Of a DNA stretch of 64,000 nt, positions 8,634 through 17,114 are shown in pieces. Source of the stretch: Pseudomonas fluorescens Q2-87 (lineage in GTDB: Bacteria; Pseudomonadota; Gammaproteobacteria; Pseudomonadales; Pseudomonadaceae); the NCBI RefSeq assembly GCF_000281895.1, contig NZ_CM001558.1:3972556-4036555 (forward strand), read 5' to 3'. Position 1 is the stretch's first letter; the number at the start of each line of letters is the position of its first letter. Position numbers and translations under genes: made by a program. Below the pieces are notes generated by a model. It had not been told where the DNA came from. It saw only the letters and a list, made by a program, of their open reading frames with translations, and ran no database searches.

Positions 8634-9073
8634 GTACCCTGCGCCAGGCACTCTACGGTATCGCCCTGCTGGGCGCCCTGGCGCTACTCATCTGGGGCCA
8701 GGAGCAGCGCATCACCGTGGCCGAGAAGAATGCCGAGCTGGCGGCGAAAGACACCAAAACCGCCCGCGATGAGGCTGACAGGCTGCGCAGCAATCTCAGC
8801 ACCCTGCAAACCACCCTGAGCGACGAGCGCATCGCCCAAACCGCTTTGCGGAACCAGCAGGATCAGTTGCGCCAGGGGCTGGCAAAGCGCGAGCAAACCA
8901 TCGAGGCACTGAAACGTGAAAACGAAGACCTTCGCAACTGGGCTGACCAGCCTTTGCCTGAGCTTGCTCGCCGGCTGCGCGAGCGCCCCGCCCTCACCGG
9001 CGCCGACGCTTATCGTCAGTGGTTGTCCGGCCGTCGTGCCCTGCACCCTGCCGGCGACAAGCCCACTCAATAA
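8630..9073 (+). CDS. lysB: Rz-like inner-membrane spanin (LysB)
   Basis: 147 residues. A single N-terminal signal-anchor (ALYGIALLGALALLIWG) is followed by a long charged coiled coil (about 25-105) reaching into the periplasm, then a C-terminal tail. With Rz1 it spans the envelope and fuses inner and outer membranes at the last step of lysis. The start overlaps the preceding stop. Confidence 0.9.
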   Translation: MSTLRQALYGIALLGALALLIWGQEQRITVAEKNAELAAKDTKTARDEADRLRSNLSTLQTTLSDERIAQTALRNQQDQLRQGLAKREQTIEALKRENEDLRNWADQPLPELARRLRERPALTGADAYRQWLSGRRALHPAGDKPTQ

Positions 9074-9173
9074 CGGCGATCAGTTCACCGACCAGGACCG
9101 CGTCGAAACCGCATGGGCTGAATGCGCCGGCCAGGTAGACATGGTGTTCAACCATCAACAGGCGGCCCCATGA
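8916..9173 (+). CDS. lysC: Rz1-like outer-membrane spanin lipoprotein (LysC), nested in lysB
   Basis: 85 residues in another frame, starting inside lysB and running past its end. A signal peptide ends in the lipobox LLAGC (Cys21), followed by a Pro/Ala-rich mature N-terminus (ASAPPSPAP), as usual for Rz1 partners. Its stop overlaps the start of gene R as ATGA. Confidence 0.9.
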   Translation: MKTKTFATGLTSLCLSLLAGCASAPPSPAPTLIVSGCPAVVPCTLPATSPLNNGDQFTDQDRVETAWAECAGQVDMVFNHQQAAP

Positions 9174-9646
9174 ACAAACCCGAAAGCCTGCGGGCCCATC
9201 TGCTGAGCACAGTGGCCGAACTCAAGCACAACCCCGACCGGCTGCTGATCTTCATCGACAACGGCAAAATCCGCTGCACCGCGGCTGCCTCGCTGTCGTT
9301 CGAATACAGATTTGATTTACAGGTCATCCTCACCGACTACGCCGGTCACCCAGACAGCGTCATGTTGCCGTTGCTGGGCTGGCTGAGCGTGAACCAGTCC
9401 GAGCTGCTGGAGAACTTGAACAAGTCCGCCGAGGGCATCCAGTTCGAGGCCGACATCCTTGACAACAGCAAGGTGGACCTGAGCCTGACACTGCCGCTAA
9501 CCGAGCGTGTGGTTGTGGGGACAGACGCCAATGGCAATACCACCGTCCACCATCCTGGAGAGCCTAAGCAGGTGGCCGCATTCCTCGACCCGGCGTGGAT
9601 ACCTGGCGCCCAAGGCACCGGCAGCGAATGGGTCGTACCGAAATGA
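9170..9646 (+). CDS. R: tail completion protein (P2 gpR)
   Basis: 158 residues from the ATG that overlaps the lysC stop. It begins MNKPESLRAHLL and contains FEYRFDLQVILTDYAGH, both characteristic of P2 gpR, which is needed to complete the tail tip for head joining. It overlaps S as ATGA. Confidence 0.92.
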   Translation: MNKPESLRAHLLSTVAELKHNPDRLLIFIDNGKIRCTAAASLSFEYRFDLQVILTDYAGHPDSVMLPLLGWLSVNQSELLENLNKSAEGIQFEADILDNSKVDLSLTLPLTERVVVGTDANGNTTVHHPGEPKQVAAFLDPAWIPGAQGTGSEWVVPK

Positions 9647-10107
9647 CCAACCGATTGGAAACGCTGGAGGATTGGGCCGCCGGCCTGCTGGGACAATTGG
9701 AACCGGCATCGCGCAACAAACTGGCCCGCAGCGTCGGCCAGGCCCTGCGGCGCAGTCAGCAACAGCGAATCATTGCCCAGCGCAACCCAGACGGCAGCAA
9801 ATATGCGCCGCGAAAGCAGCGCAACATGCGCGCGAAAAAAGGTAGAGTGAAACGAAAGGGGCAGATGTTTCAAAAACTTCGCACCGCGAGTTTTTTGAAG
9901 GTTCAAGGCGACGGCAATACCGTCACCATCGGCTTTACCGGGCGAGTTGCCCGGATTGCCAGAGTGCACCAATATGGATTGAAAGATCGTGCTGAGCGGG
10001 GAGCATCTGAAGTGAAATATGACCAGCGCGAATTGCTCGGCTTTACGGAAGCGGACCTTGATTTGATTCGCGACAGTCTGTTAATTGCGTTCACTAGCAA
10101 TCAGTAG
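9643..10107 (+). CDS. S: tail completion protein (P2 gpS)
   Basis: 154 residues beginning MTNRLETLEDW. Family marks are the basic stretch KYAPRKQRNMRAKKG and the late RVHQYGLKDRAERG. In P2, V follows S almost directly; here a moron on the other strand is inserted, ending two bases beyond the S stop codon. Confidence 0.92.
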   Translation: MTNRLETLEDWAAGLLGQLEPASRNKLARSVGQALRRSQQQRIIAQRNPDGSKYAPRKQRNMRAKKGRVKRKGQMFQKLRTASFLKVQGDGNTVTIGFTGRVARIARVHQYGLKDRAERGASEVKYDQRELLGFTEADLDLIRDSLLIAFTSNQ

Positions 10108-10108
10108 A

Positions 10109-10672
10109 TTATGCTGCACGTGCAGCTTCACTGATTACTCGTTTAAGCTCATCGCAGGCTTCACCAAACGCCATTTGTGCATCGGCAGCTGGGCGCTTGT
10201 ATACGTCTCCGGGCCGACCTTGCTTATACGCAAACTTATGGGCGGCATTCACCTCATTGATTGCCTCACGTGCTTCCATCACTTTCTCATAAGAAGGTCC
10301 TAACTGGGCCCCATAAATATCGATGATCATTTCAATCCGGCTGAAATCGAAGCCGCCTAAGTCTTTAGTGCTGGTTCTATCAAGATATTCGTTGTAATCA
10401 ATATGCCCCTCCATGACTAAATTTAAACTCATGTATTGGCTGAAGAAAAGGTTTCCCCAATGACATACGAGGATGTACAGCTCCTCTAAGCGCTCCTTTT
10501 TTATTTTTTGACCGCTAAGACGCTCTTCATGAGCCAATTGCTGCATTTGCCTTTTCGCGTTTGCATTGTTGGTAAGCCAGACACCAAAAGTTGTCAGCAA
10601 AGATCCAAAAATTACGCCTGAAAGACCAACCCATGATTCTGATGAAGCTTTCGCTACCAATTCTGAAAGCAC
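10109..10672 (-). CDS. membrane-anchored moron between S and V, function unknown
   Basis: 187 residues on the strand opposite to the tail operon. Residues about 14-34 form a single hydrophobic segment (WVGLSGVIFGSLLTTFGVWL), followed by a long helical cytoplasmic part (about 38-187) with no domain I recognise. The DNA is AT-rich compared with S and V. Such singly inserted, opposite-strand genes are typical morons expressed in the lysogen; superinfection exclusion or another lysogenic conversion role is possible but is inference. Confidence 0.75.
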   Translation of the reverse strand: MLSELVAKASSESWVGLSGVIFGSLLTTFGVWLTNNANAKRQMQQLAHEERLSGQKIKKERLEELYILVCHWGNLFFSQYMSLNLVMEGHIDYNEYLDRTSTKDLGGFDFSRIEMIIDIYGAQLGPSYEKVMEAREAINEVNAAHKFAYKQGRPGDVYKRPAADAQMAFGEACDELKRVISEAARAA

Positions 10673-10739
10673 AACACTGGCTCCTGCCCTAACGAAAGGC
10701 TGGAAAGTACGCCCTCCATGACTCCCTGTCTATTGGGGT

Positions 10740-10760
10740 TTGTAGCTTAAATGCATACAA
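10740..10760. promoter_or_regulatory. dyad TTGTA-N11-TACAA upstream of V, probable late-activator site
   Basis: TTGTA at 10740-10744 and TACAA at 10756-10760 repeat the arrangement seen before P/O and FI. The site is intact although a moron has been inserted just upstream, so the V operon keeps its own promoter. The dyad centre is only about 48 bases before the predicted V start, closer than at the other two sites. Confidence 0.7.
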
Positions 10761-10797
10761 CCTTAGGTTGCTGTGCACGCGTGCGCGGGACGCGAAC

Positions 10798-11379
10798 ATG
10801 GGCGCCATGAACGACTTAGCCACCCTCGCCCGCCTGATCGAAAACCTCATCCGCTTCGGCACCATCGCCGCCGTCCAGATGCTGCCCCCGCGTGTGCAGG
10901 TCAAAACCGGAACCCTGACCACCGCCTGGCTACCGTGGATCGCCCTGCGGGCCGGTGCCGACCGGGAGTGGAACCCTCCGACTGTCAACGAACAGGTCCT
11001 GTTGTTCAGCCCCTCGGGCCAGCTCGGCAATGGCGTCGCCTTGACCGGCCTGTTCAGCGACCAAATCCCCGCCAACGGCGACCGCGAAGGCCTGCACCGA
11101 GTCACCTACCGGGACGGCACGGTGATTGAGTACGACAGCGTCGCTCACCACCTCAACGCCACGCTCACCGATGGCGGCACCACCAACCTCATCAGCACCG
11201 GCGGCATCAAGATCGTCGGCGACATCACGCATCAGGGCGATTACACCCAGACCGGCAACCAGAACGTCACCGGCAAAGTCACCGTGTCGGTGGATGTGGT
11301 GGCTGCCGGCATCAGCCTGGTGAAACACTTGCACGGCGGCGTCATGCCTGGCAGCGGCAAGACGGGGAAACCGGAATGA
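10798..11379 (+). CDS. V: baseplate spike protein (P2 gpV)
   Basis: 193 residues if the ATG at 10798 is used, which follows GGGACG at suitable distance; the ATG at 10807 (MNDLATLARLIENLIRFG) is equally close to P2 gpV. The N-terminal OB-fold part (to about 95) is followed by a beta-helical spike region (VTYRDGTVIEYDS, GGIKIVGDITHQGDYTQTGN). The C-terminus has KHLHGGVMPG, a His-containing motif of the iron-binding tip of the trimeric spike. Confidence 0.92.
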   Translation: MGAMNDLATLARLIENLIRFGTIAAVQMLPPRVQVKTGTLTTAWLPWIALRAGADREWNPPTVNEQVLLFSPSGQLGNGVALTGLFSDQIPANGDREGLHRVTYRDGTVIEYDSVAHHLNATLTDGGTTNLISTGGIKIVGDITHQGDYTQTGNQNVTGKVTVSVDVVAAGISLVKHLHGGVMPGSGKTGKPE

Positions 11380-11720
11380 ATCGACACACCGGCACCGTCG
11401 TCACCACCGTGGAGAGCATCGCCCAATCCATGAGCGACATTCTCAGCACGCGCATAGGTACCCGGGTGATGCGGCGCGAATACGGCAGCCTGTTGCCCGA
11501 GCTGGTGGACCATCCGTTCAATGACATCACCCGCTTGCAGGTATACGCGGCCACGGTCATGGCGTTGATGCGCTGGGAGCCCCGTATCAGCCTGAGCCGC
11601 GTGCAGTTCCAGGGCGCCACGCTGCAAGGTCAAGCTTCGCTGGATATCGAGGGCAGCATCGTCGATAGCAACGAGCCGCTGAGCCTGAGCGTGCCTTTGA
11701 ACTTGGGGGGTAGCGCATGA
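11376..11720 (+). CDS. W: baseplate wedge protein (P2 gpW)
   Basis: 114 residues; related to T4 gp25. Typical segments are SMSDILSTRIGTRVMRREYGS and RWEPRISLSRVQF. It starts in the V stop codon (ATGA) and its own stop overlaps J, so V-W-J-I-H are translationally linked. Confidence 0.93.
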   Translation: MNRHTGTVVTTVESIAQSMSDILSTRIGTRVMRREYGSLLPELVDHPFNDITRLQVYAATVMALMRWEPRISLSRVQFQGATLQGQASLDIEGSIVDSNEPLSLSVPLNLGGSA

Positions 11721-12628
11721 ACTCATTCGTCGCGATTGACCTGGGCCAGCTCCCTGCGCCCGAAGTCGTGGAGCAGATCGATTACGAGCAGATCCTCGCC
11801 GAGCGCAAGGCCTACGCAATCAGCCTCTGGCCCGTCGAAGAGCAGGCCGAAATCGCTGCACGGCTTGAGCTGGAATCTGAGCCACTGACCAAACTGCTCC
11901 AGGAGAACGCCTACCGCGAGACGGTGTGGCGTCAGCGCGTCAATGAGGCATCCGTCGCCAACATGATGGCCCTGGCAAAGGGCAGTGACCTGGAGAACCT
12001 GGCCGGCAACTTCAATGTCAAGCGCCTGGTCATTCAGGCCGCCAAGCCCATGGCCGTGCCGCCGGTACCGTTGCTGATGGAAAGCGACGACAGCCTGCGG
12101 GAGCGGGCTCAAATGGCGTGGGAAGGATTGAGCACCGCCGGCCCGCGCAACAGTTACATCTTTCATGCGCGCTCTGCTGACGGCCAGGTTGCCGACGCCA
12201 CTGCCGAGAGTCCCGCCCCGGCCGAGGCAGTGGTGACGGTGCAATCGATCCTGGGCGACGGCACCGCCTCGCCCGCGCTGCTGGCAAAGGTCAATGCCTA
12301 CCTCAGCGACGACGACCGCCGCCCTGTCGCGGATCGGCTCACCGTGCAAAGCGCCCAGGTCATCAACTACCAGGTCAAGGCCAAGCTGTTTCTTTCGACG
12401 TCCGGCCCTGAGAGCGAGTTGATTCTCGCGGCGGCCAATGCGCAGTTGCTGGCCTTCGTGCACCAGCGGCGACGCCTGGGCTTGGAGGTATCGGAATCGA
12501 TTATCCATGCCTCACTGCACGTTGAGGGTGTGCGCAAGGTCGTGCTGGAGAACTGGGCGGACATCGTTGCCACGAAGTACCAGGCCCCGTTTTGCACGGC
12601 CATCGACTTGGCGTTGGGGGTTGAATGA
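11717..12628 (+). CDS. J: baseplate assembly protein (P2 gpJ)
   Basis: 303 residues, matching P2 gpJ (302). Characteristic parts are the N-terminal DLGQLPAPEVVEQIDYEQI, AYRETVWRQRVNEA, and GDGTASPALLAKVNAYLSDD. It forms the outer part of the baseplate wedge. Overlaps W and I by four bases on each side. Confidence 0.94.
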   Translation: MNSFVAIDLGQLPAPEVVEQIDYEQILAERKAYAISLWPVEEQAEIAARLELESEPLTKLLQENAYRETVWRQRVNEASVANMMALAKGSDLENLAGNFNVKRLVIQAAKPMAVPPVPLLMESDDSLRERAQMAWEGLSTAGPRNSYIFHARSADGQVADATAESPAPAEAVVTVQSILGDGTASPALLAKVNAYLSDDDRRPVADRLTVQSAQVINYQVKAKLFLSTSGPESELILAAANAQLLAFVHQRRRLGLEVSESIIHASLHVEGVRKVVLENWADIVATKYQAPFCTAIDLALGVE

Positions 12629-13245
12629 TGGCAGACGCGCCCTTGCTCCCCAGCAATTCGACGCCATTGGAGCGCCAAGCAGCGCAGGCGCTGGCCCAGA
12701 TCCAGCGTGTACCGATTCCACTGCGCACGCTGTACAACCCCGACCTTTGCCCGCTGCCCCTTTTGCCTTACCTGGCCTGGGCCTTCTCCGTGGATCGCTG
12801 GGACAGCAAATGGACCGAGGCGGCCAAGCGCGCCGCCATCCGCAGCGCGTACTACATCCACTCACGCAAAGGCACCATCGGGTCACTGCGACGCGTCGTA
12901 GAACCGCTCGGCTACCTGATTGAAATCATCGAGTGGTGGCAGACCGTGCCGGTCGGCCCTCGCGCCACGTTCAAGCTCAAGGTCGGCGTGCTGGACACGG
13001 GTATCACCGAAGAGATGTACCAGGAACTGACCTGGCTGATCGACGATGCCAAGCCCCTGACACGCCACCTCACCGGGCTCGCCATCAGCCTGGAGACCAC
13101 CGGTTCCGTTCATATCGGCGCCTGCGTCACCGAAGGCGACGAGATTGATATCTACCCACCTACACAGCGAGACATCGAGGTCACGGGCTACATCCATCAG
13201 GGCGGCCGTGAACACCAGATCGACACCATGGACATCTACCCATGA
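12625..13245 (+). CDS. I: tail/baseplate protein (P2 gpI)
   Basis: 206 residues, or 205 from the second Met. Typical of gpI are LLPSNSTPLERQAAQAL, LPYLAWAFSVDRWD and RSAYYIHSRKGTIGSLRRVVE. It connects the baseplate wedge to the tail fibre H and overlaps the H start. Confidence 0.94.
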   Translation: MMADAPLLPSNSTPLERQAAQALAQIQRVPIPLRTLYNPDLCPLPLLPYLAWAFSVDRWDSKWTEAAKRAAIRSAYYIHSRKGTIGSLRRVVEPLGYLIEIIEWWQTVPVGPRATFKLKVGVLDTGITEEMYQELTWLIDDAKPLTRHLTGLAISLETTGSVHIGACVTEGDEIDIYPPTQRDIEVTGYIHQGGREHQIDTMDIYP

Positions 13246-15362
13246 CAGACCAAAACAGCCAGTTTTTCGCCATCCTCACCGCTATCGGCAAAGCCAAACA
13301 GGCCAACGCGGACGCCCTGGGCATTCCTTGGACGTTCGCACAAATGGGCGTCGGTGATGCCAACGACACCGATCCGATCCCCGACGAGCAACAGACGCAC
13401 CTGATCAACGAGCGTCGTCGCGCCCCACTGAATCAGCTCAGCGTCGATCCTGCCAATCCCAATATCATCGTCGCCGAACAGGTCATTCCAGAGAACATCG
13501 GTGGCTGGTGGATTCGTGAGGTAGGTTTGTATGACGCCGACGGGGACCTGGTCGCCGTGGCGAACTGCGCCCCAAGTTTCAAGCCGCTACTGACTCAAGG
13601 TTCAGGCCGTACCCAAGTGGTGCGAATGAATCTAATCGTCAGCAACACCGCCAACGTTGAATTGAAGATCGACCCGAGCGTCGTCCTGGCAACTCGCACC
13701 TATGTGGATTCGAAAATTCGTGAGGAGTTGTACAAGCTCGACAGTAAGCAGTCGGTGCGCGTAGCGACTATGGGAAACATCGCTTTGACCGGATTGCAGG
13801 TGGTCGATGGTGTGACGCTGCTGGCCGGCGACCGGGTGCTGGTGAAGAACCAGACGGCTGCCAAGGACAACGGCATCTATCTCGCGGCCGGCGCTGCTTG
13901 GCAGCGCGCTCCAGATGCAGACAGCAGCGCTGAGGTGACATCGGCGCTGCTGGTTTCCGTGGAACAAGGCTCTAGCCAGGCCGATACCCGGTGGCAGCTG
14001 GTAACAGACGGGACGATTGTTCTGGGCACCACGGCATTGACGTTTCAAAACGTGACGCAGGGCTACGCTCCGATAAATTCTCCCGCCCTAACTGGAATGC
14101 CTACGGCACCGACCGTAGCAGGTACCGACAACAGCACCCAAATCGCTACGTCGGCAGCGGTACGCGCCATCATGGCTCAGTTTGGCCTTGGTTCTACCGC
14201 ATCCAACTACACAGGGAACATCGACACCCTCGCTCTTAACGGCATTTATATGGTCACCGCCAGCACGACGGGGACCAAGCCCCTAACACCTGGAACCGCG
14301 TCGGCGATCCCTAACGGGACGGTGTTCCATTTGGAGCGCGGTAGCTCCAACATGGCGACACAATGGTGGGATTCCCTGGTGAGCAACGCAGTCCCAGTTA
14401 CCTGCATGCGAACCCGGAACTCTGCCGGAGTTTGGTCGCCCTGGGAGCAATTCACTTCGGTCGAAAGAGTCCGTGCAGTGCTGGATACATTCGGATTGGG
14501 CGCGGATGCTGCGAAGATTCCTTTGATTGCTGATTTTTCAACAGACATCAAGCCGGGTTTATACCGAGCATTCACTCAGGGACATCCAGAAGCGTCAATC
14601 GGGGGGCCGCCGGAGAATAATGTAGCCGGCGGTACGTCGATGACGGTTCTGGTCAGTGGTGGCTACATTACGGCCAGCTATAAAACTTTCCTGGCGATTA
14701 TCAATTTCAATGCCTCCGGTCCGACGCGGGCCTATATCGGACACAAGGTTTCCGCCGGTGAGCCGCCGGTATGGAACGAAATTGCTCAAACTGTTCATCT
14801 GCCTTATCGCGCAAAAATATTGTTCAAAACTGCCGGGGTTTACCAGTGGACGGTGCCTGCGAACGTGTGGAAGGTATTTGTTGAGGTGCGTGGTGGTGGC
14901 GGTAGTGGTGCCTTTGGAACGTTAGAAACAGGAGCTGGCGGCGGTGGTGCAGGTGGATTTAGCAAGCGACTCGTTCCTGTCACGCCAGGCTCCGTCATTA
15001 CGGTAACCGTTGGGGCGGGAGGCGCTTCCGTGACCGCCGCCAGCACCAATGGTAATCCGGGTGGTACCTCTTCATTCGGTCCCCATAGTTCGGCGACAGG
15101 TGGCGCGGGCGGCTTGGTCACTGGCGGTGCGGGAGGTGGTTACGGCTCCGGTGGTGACTTCAATGGCATGCTGGGCTCAGGCAATCCACCTGTACGTAAC
15201 TCAGCGGGTACTGGCGCGAACGGTGGCGCGGGTGGCGGCGGGGAGAGTATTTCCGCAGCCGTTGACACCACCCAGTTGACACAACCCGGAATGGGTGGGG
15301 GCGGTCGCGTCGGTAATCGTTCGCAGGCGGGTGCCGATGGCTGTGTCTTCATCACTTATTAA
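13242..15362 (+). CDS. H: tail fibre, P2 gpH N-terminus with knob repeats and Gly-rich tip
   Basis: 706 residues. The first ~160 residues are the conserved attachment domain (DUF3751 type) that binds the baseplate. Residues about 180-275 form a beta-rich repeat region (RVLVKNQTAAKDNGIYLA). Two pyocin-knob-like segments follow at about 331-406 (NGIYMVTAS to GVWSPWEQF) and 430-516 (KPGLYRAF to PPVWNEIAQ). The C-terminus, about 549-686, is a run of GGGG/GGAGG motifs ending in a short beta strand (DGCVFITY), like the Gly-rich receptor-binding tips of some phage adhesins. It determines host range. Confidence 0.9.
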   Translation: MTDQNSQFFAILTAIGKAKQANADALGIPWTFAQMGVGDANDTDPIPDEQQTHLINERRRAPLNQLSVDPANPNIIVAEQVIPENIGGWWIREVGLYDADGDLVAVANCAPSFKPLLTQGSGRTQVVRMNLIVSNTANVELKIDPSVVLATRTYVDSKIREELYKLDSKQSVRVATMGNIALTGLQVVDGVTLLAGDRVLVKNQTAAKDNGIYLAAGAAWQRAPDADSSAEVTSALLVSVEQGSSQADTRWQLVTDGTIVLGTTALTFQNVTQGYAPINSPALTGMPTAPTVAGTDNSTQIATSAAVRAIMAQFGLGSTASNYTGNIDTLALNGIYMVTASTTGTKPLTPGTASAIPNGTVFHLERGSSNMATQWWDSLVSNAVPVTCMRTRNSAGVWSPWEQFTSVERVRAVLDTFGLGADAAKIPLIADFSTDIKPGLYRAFTQGHPEASIGGPPENNVAGGTSMTVLVSGGYITASYKTFLAIINFNASGPTRAYIGHKVSAGEPPVWNEIAQTVHLPYRAKILFKTAGVYQWTVPANVWKVFVEVRGGGGSGAFGTLETGAGGGGAGGFSKRLVPVTPGSVITVTVGAGGASVTAASTNGNPGGTSSFGPHSSATGGAGGLVTGGAGGGYGSGGDFNGMLGSGNPPVRNSAGTGANGGAGGGGESISAAVDTTQLTQPGMGGGGRVGNRSQAGADGCVFITY

Positions 15363-15372
15363 GGGGAACCGT

Positions 15373-15777
15373 ATGTTCTGGGCAAGAATTGAAAATGGGA
15401 CGGTGTTTGAAACCACTACGATCGATCCCGCAGAACGCTTTCATCCTGATCTAATATGGCAAGCCTGCCCCTCAGACGTGGAACCAGGATGGACTGTAGA
15501 AGATGGTCAATTCTCCCCGCCGCCAGCGGGCCCCATGCTCGACCAGGTCGATGCCGAGCGGGTATGGCGTAACTCTGAGTTGCAAGCCACTGAATGGCTA
15601 GTCACACGCCACCGAGATGAGCAGGATTTGAACCGCGCCCCTTCCCTGACAGCGGAGCAATTCTCAGAACTGCTCACCTATCGCCAGACGCTTCGGGACT
15701 GGCCTCAGACAGGGGAATTCCCAGGTGCTGAGTTTCGACCAGTCGCACCGTCATGGATCGCTGAGCAGACCCAATAG
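15373..15777 (+). CDS. G: tail fibre assembly chaperone (P2 gpG position)
   Basis: 134 residues from the ATG preceded by AAGGGGAA. The N-terminus (MFWARIENGTVFETTTIDP) and the C-terminal region (RHRDEQDLNRAPSLTAEQFSELLTYRQTLRDWP) are typical of phage tail-fibre assembly chaperones of Pseudomonas. It probably helps the H protein trimerise and is specific to its partner. Confidence 0.85.
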   Translation: MFWARIENGTVFETTTIDPAERFHPDLIWQACPSDVEPGWTVEDGQFSPPPAGPMLDQVDAERVWRNSELQATEWLVTRHRDEQDLNRAPSLTAEQFSELLTYRQTLRDWPQTGEFPGAEFRPVAPSWIAEQTQ

Positions 15778-15792
15778 GACCCGCTTTTCTCT

Positions 15793-15813
15793 TTGTACCA
15801 TCCTTTCCTACAA
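15793..15813. promoter_or_regulatory. dyad TTGTA-N11-TACAA upstream of FI, probable late-activator site
   Basis: TTGTA at 15793-15797 and TACAA at 15809-15813, third copy of the late dyad. It starts the tail operon FI-FII-E-T-U-D, the same place as the P2 F promoter. Confidence 0.7.
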
Positions 15814-15888
15814 GCCCCCGCGCTCGCCCCATCGGCGCGCGCGCGGCAGCCTGTGCACTGTCATCCCAATCACTGCGCAGGCAAACCC

Positions 15889-17058
15889 ATGGCCGATTAT
15901 CTTCACGGCGTGCGGGTCATCGAACTCAACGACGGCACCCGCCCCATACGCACCATCCCCACCGCTGTTATCGGCATGGTCTGCACGGCCGACGACGCTG
16001 ATGCCACCGCCTTTCCATTCGACACGCCGGTACTGCTGACCAACGTCCAAACCGCCATCGGTAAAGCCGGCACCACGGGCACCCTGGCGAAGAGTCTTCA
16101 GGCCATCGCCGATCAGACCAAGCCCTACACCATCGTCGTGCGAGTGAAAGAAGGCGCCACCGAGGCAGAAACCACCAGTGCCCTGATCGGCACCACCACG
16201 TCCGAGGGTAAATACACCGGTTTGAAAGCCCTGCTCGCCGCGAAGGCTCGCGTTGGCATGGTGCCGCGCATCCTGGGTGTGCCAGGCCTCGACAGCCTAC
16301 CGGTCGCTACCGCCCTGGTCACCATCGCCCAGCAGTTGCGCGCCTTCGCATACGTCAGCGCCTGGGACTGCAAAACCAAGGAAGAGGTGGTCGCCTACCG
16401 TGACAACTTCGGCGCCCGCGAAGCCATGGTTATCTGGCCTGAATTCCAGAATTGGAGCACCGTTACCAACGCGACCGTCACCGCCTCGGCCGTGGCCCGG
16501 GCATTGGGCCTGCGCGCCAAGATCGATCAGGAAGTGGGCTGGCACAAGACGCTGTCCAACGTCGCGGTCAACGGCGTCACCGGCATCAGCGCCGACGTGT
16601 TCTGGGATCTGCAAAACCCGGCCACGGACGCCAACTACCTCAACAGCAACGAAGTCACCACGCTCATTAACGAGGGTGGCTTTCGTTTCTGGGGCAGCCG
16701 CACCACCAGCGAAGACCCGTTGTTTGCCTTCGAGAACTACACACGTACCGCGCAGATCCTCGCCGACACTATGGCCGAAGCGCACATGTGGGCTGTGGAC
16801 AAGCCGCTGCATGCGTCCCTGGTGCGCGACATCATCGAAGGGGTCAACGCCAAATTCCGCGAGATGATCGCGGCGGGCTACCTAATCGGCGGCAAGTGCT
16901 GGTATCCGGACGATGCCAACGACAAAGACACGCTCAAGGCCGGCAAGTTGTTCCTGGATTACGACTACACGCCGGTGCCACCGCTGGAAGACCTCACGTT
17001 GCGGCAACGCATCACTGATCGCTACCTGATCGACTTCGCCAGCAAGATCAACAGCTAA
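15889..17058 (+). CDS. FI: tail sheath protein (P2 gpFI)
   Basis: 389 residues from the ATG at 15889 (MADYLHGVRVIELNDGTRPI); upstream codons in the frame are not conserved. Length and motifs (RILGVPGLDS, GFRFWGSRTTSEDPLFAFENYTRTA, KPLHASLVRDIIEGVN, GGKCWYP) agree with P2 gpFI (396). It is the contractile sheath. Confidence 0.95.
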   Translation: MADYLHGVRVIELNDGTRPIRTIPTAVIGMVCTADDADATAFPFDTPVLLTNVQTAIGKAGTTGTLAKSLQAIADQTKPYTIVVRVKEGATEAETTSALIGTTTSEGKYTGLKALLAAKARVGMVPRILGVPGLDSLPVATALVTIAQQLRAFAYVSAWDCKTKEEVVAYRDNFGAREAMVIWPEFQNWSTVTNATVTASAVARALGLRAKIDQEVGWHKTLSNVAVNGVTGISADVFWDLQNPATDANYLNSNEVTTLINEGGFRFWGSRTTSEDPLFAFENYTRTAQILADTMAEAHMWAVDKPLHASLVRDIIEGVNAKFREMIAAGYLIGGKCWYPDDANDKDTLKAGKLFLDYDYTPVPPLEDLTLRQRITDRYLIDFASKINS

Positions 17059-17114
17059 CCCGGGCGTCCCCGCAAGGGGAGCTGCCCCGTGCCTGAGCAA
17101 CGGAGACACGCATC

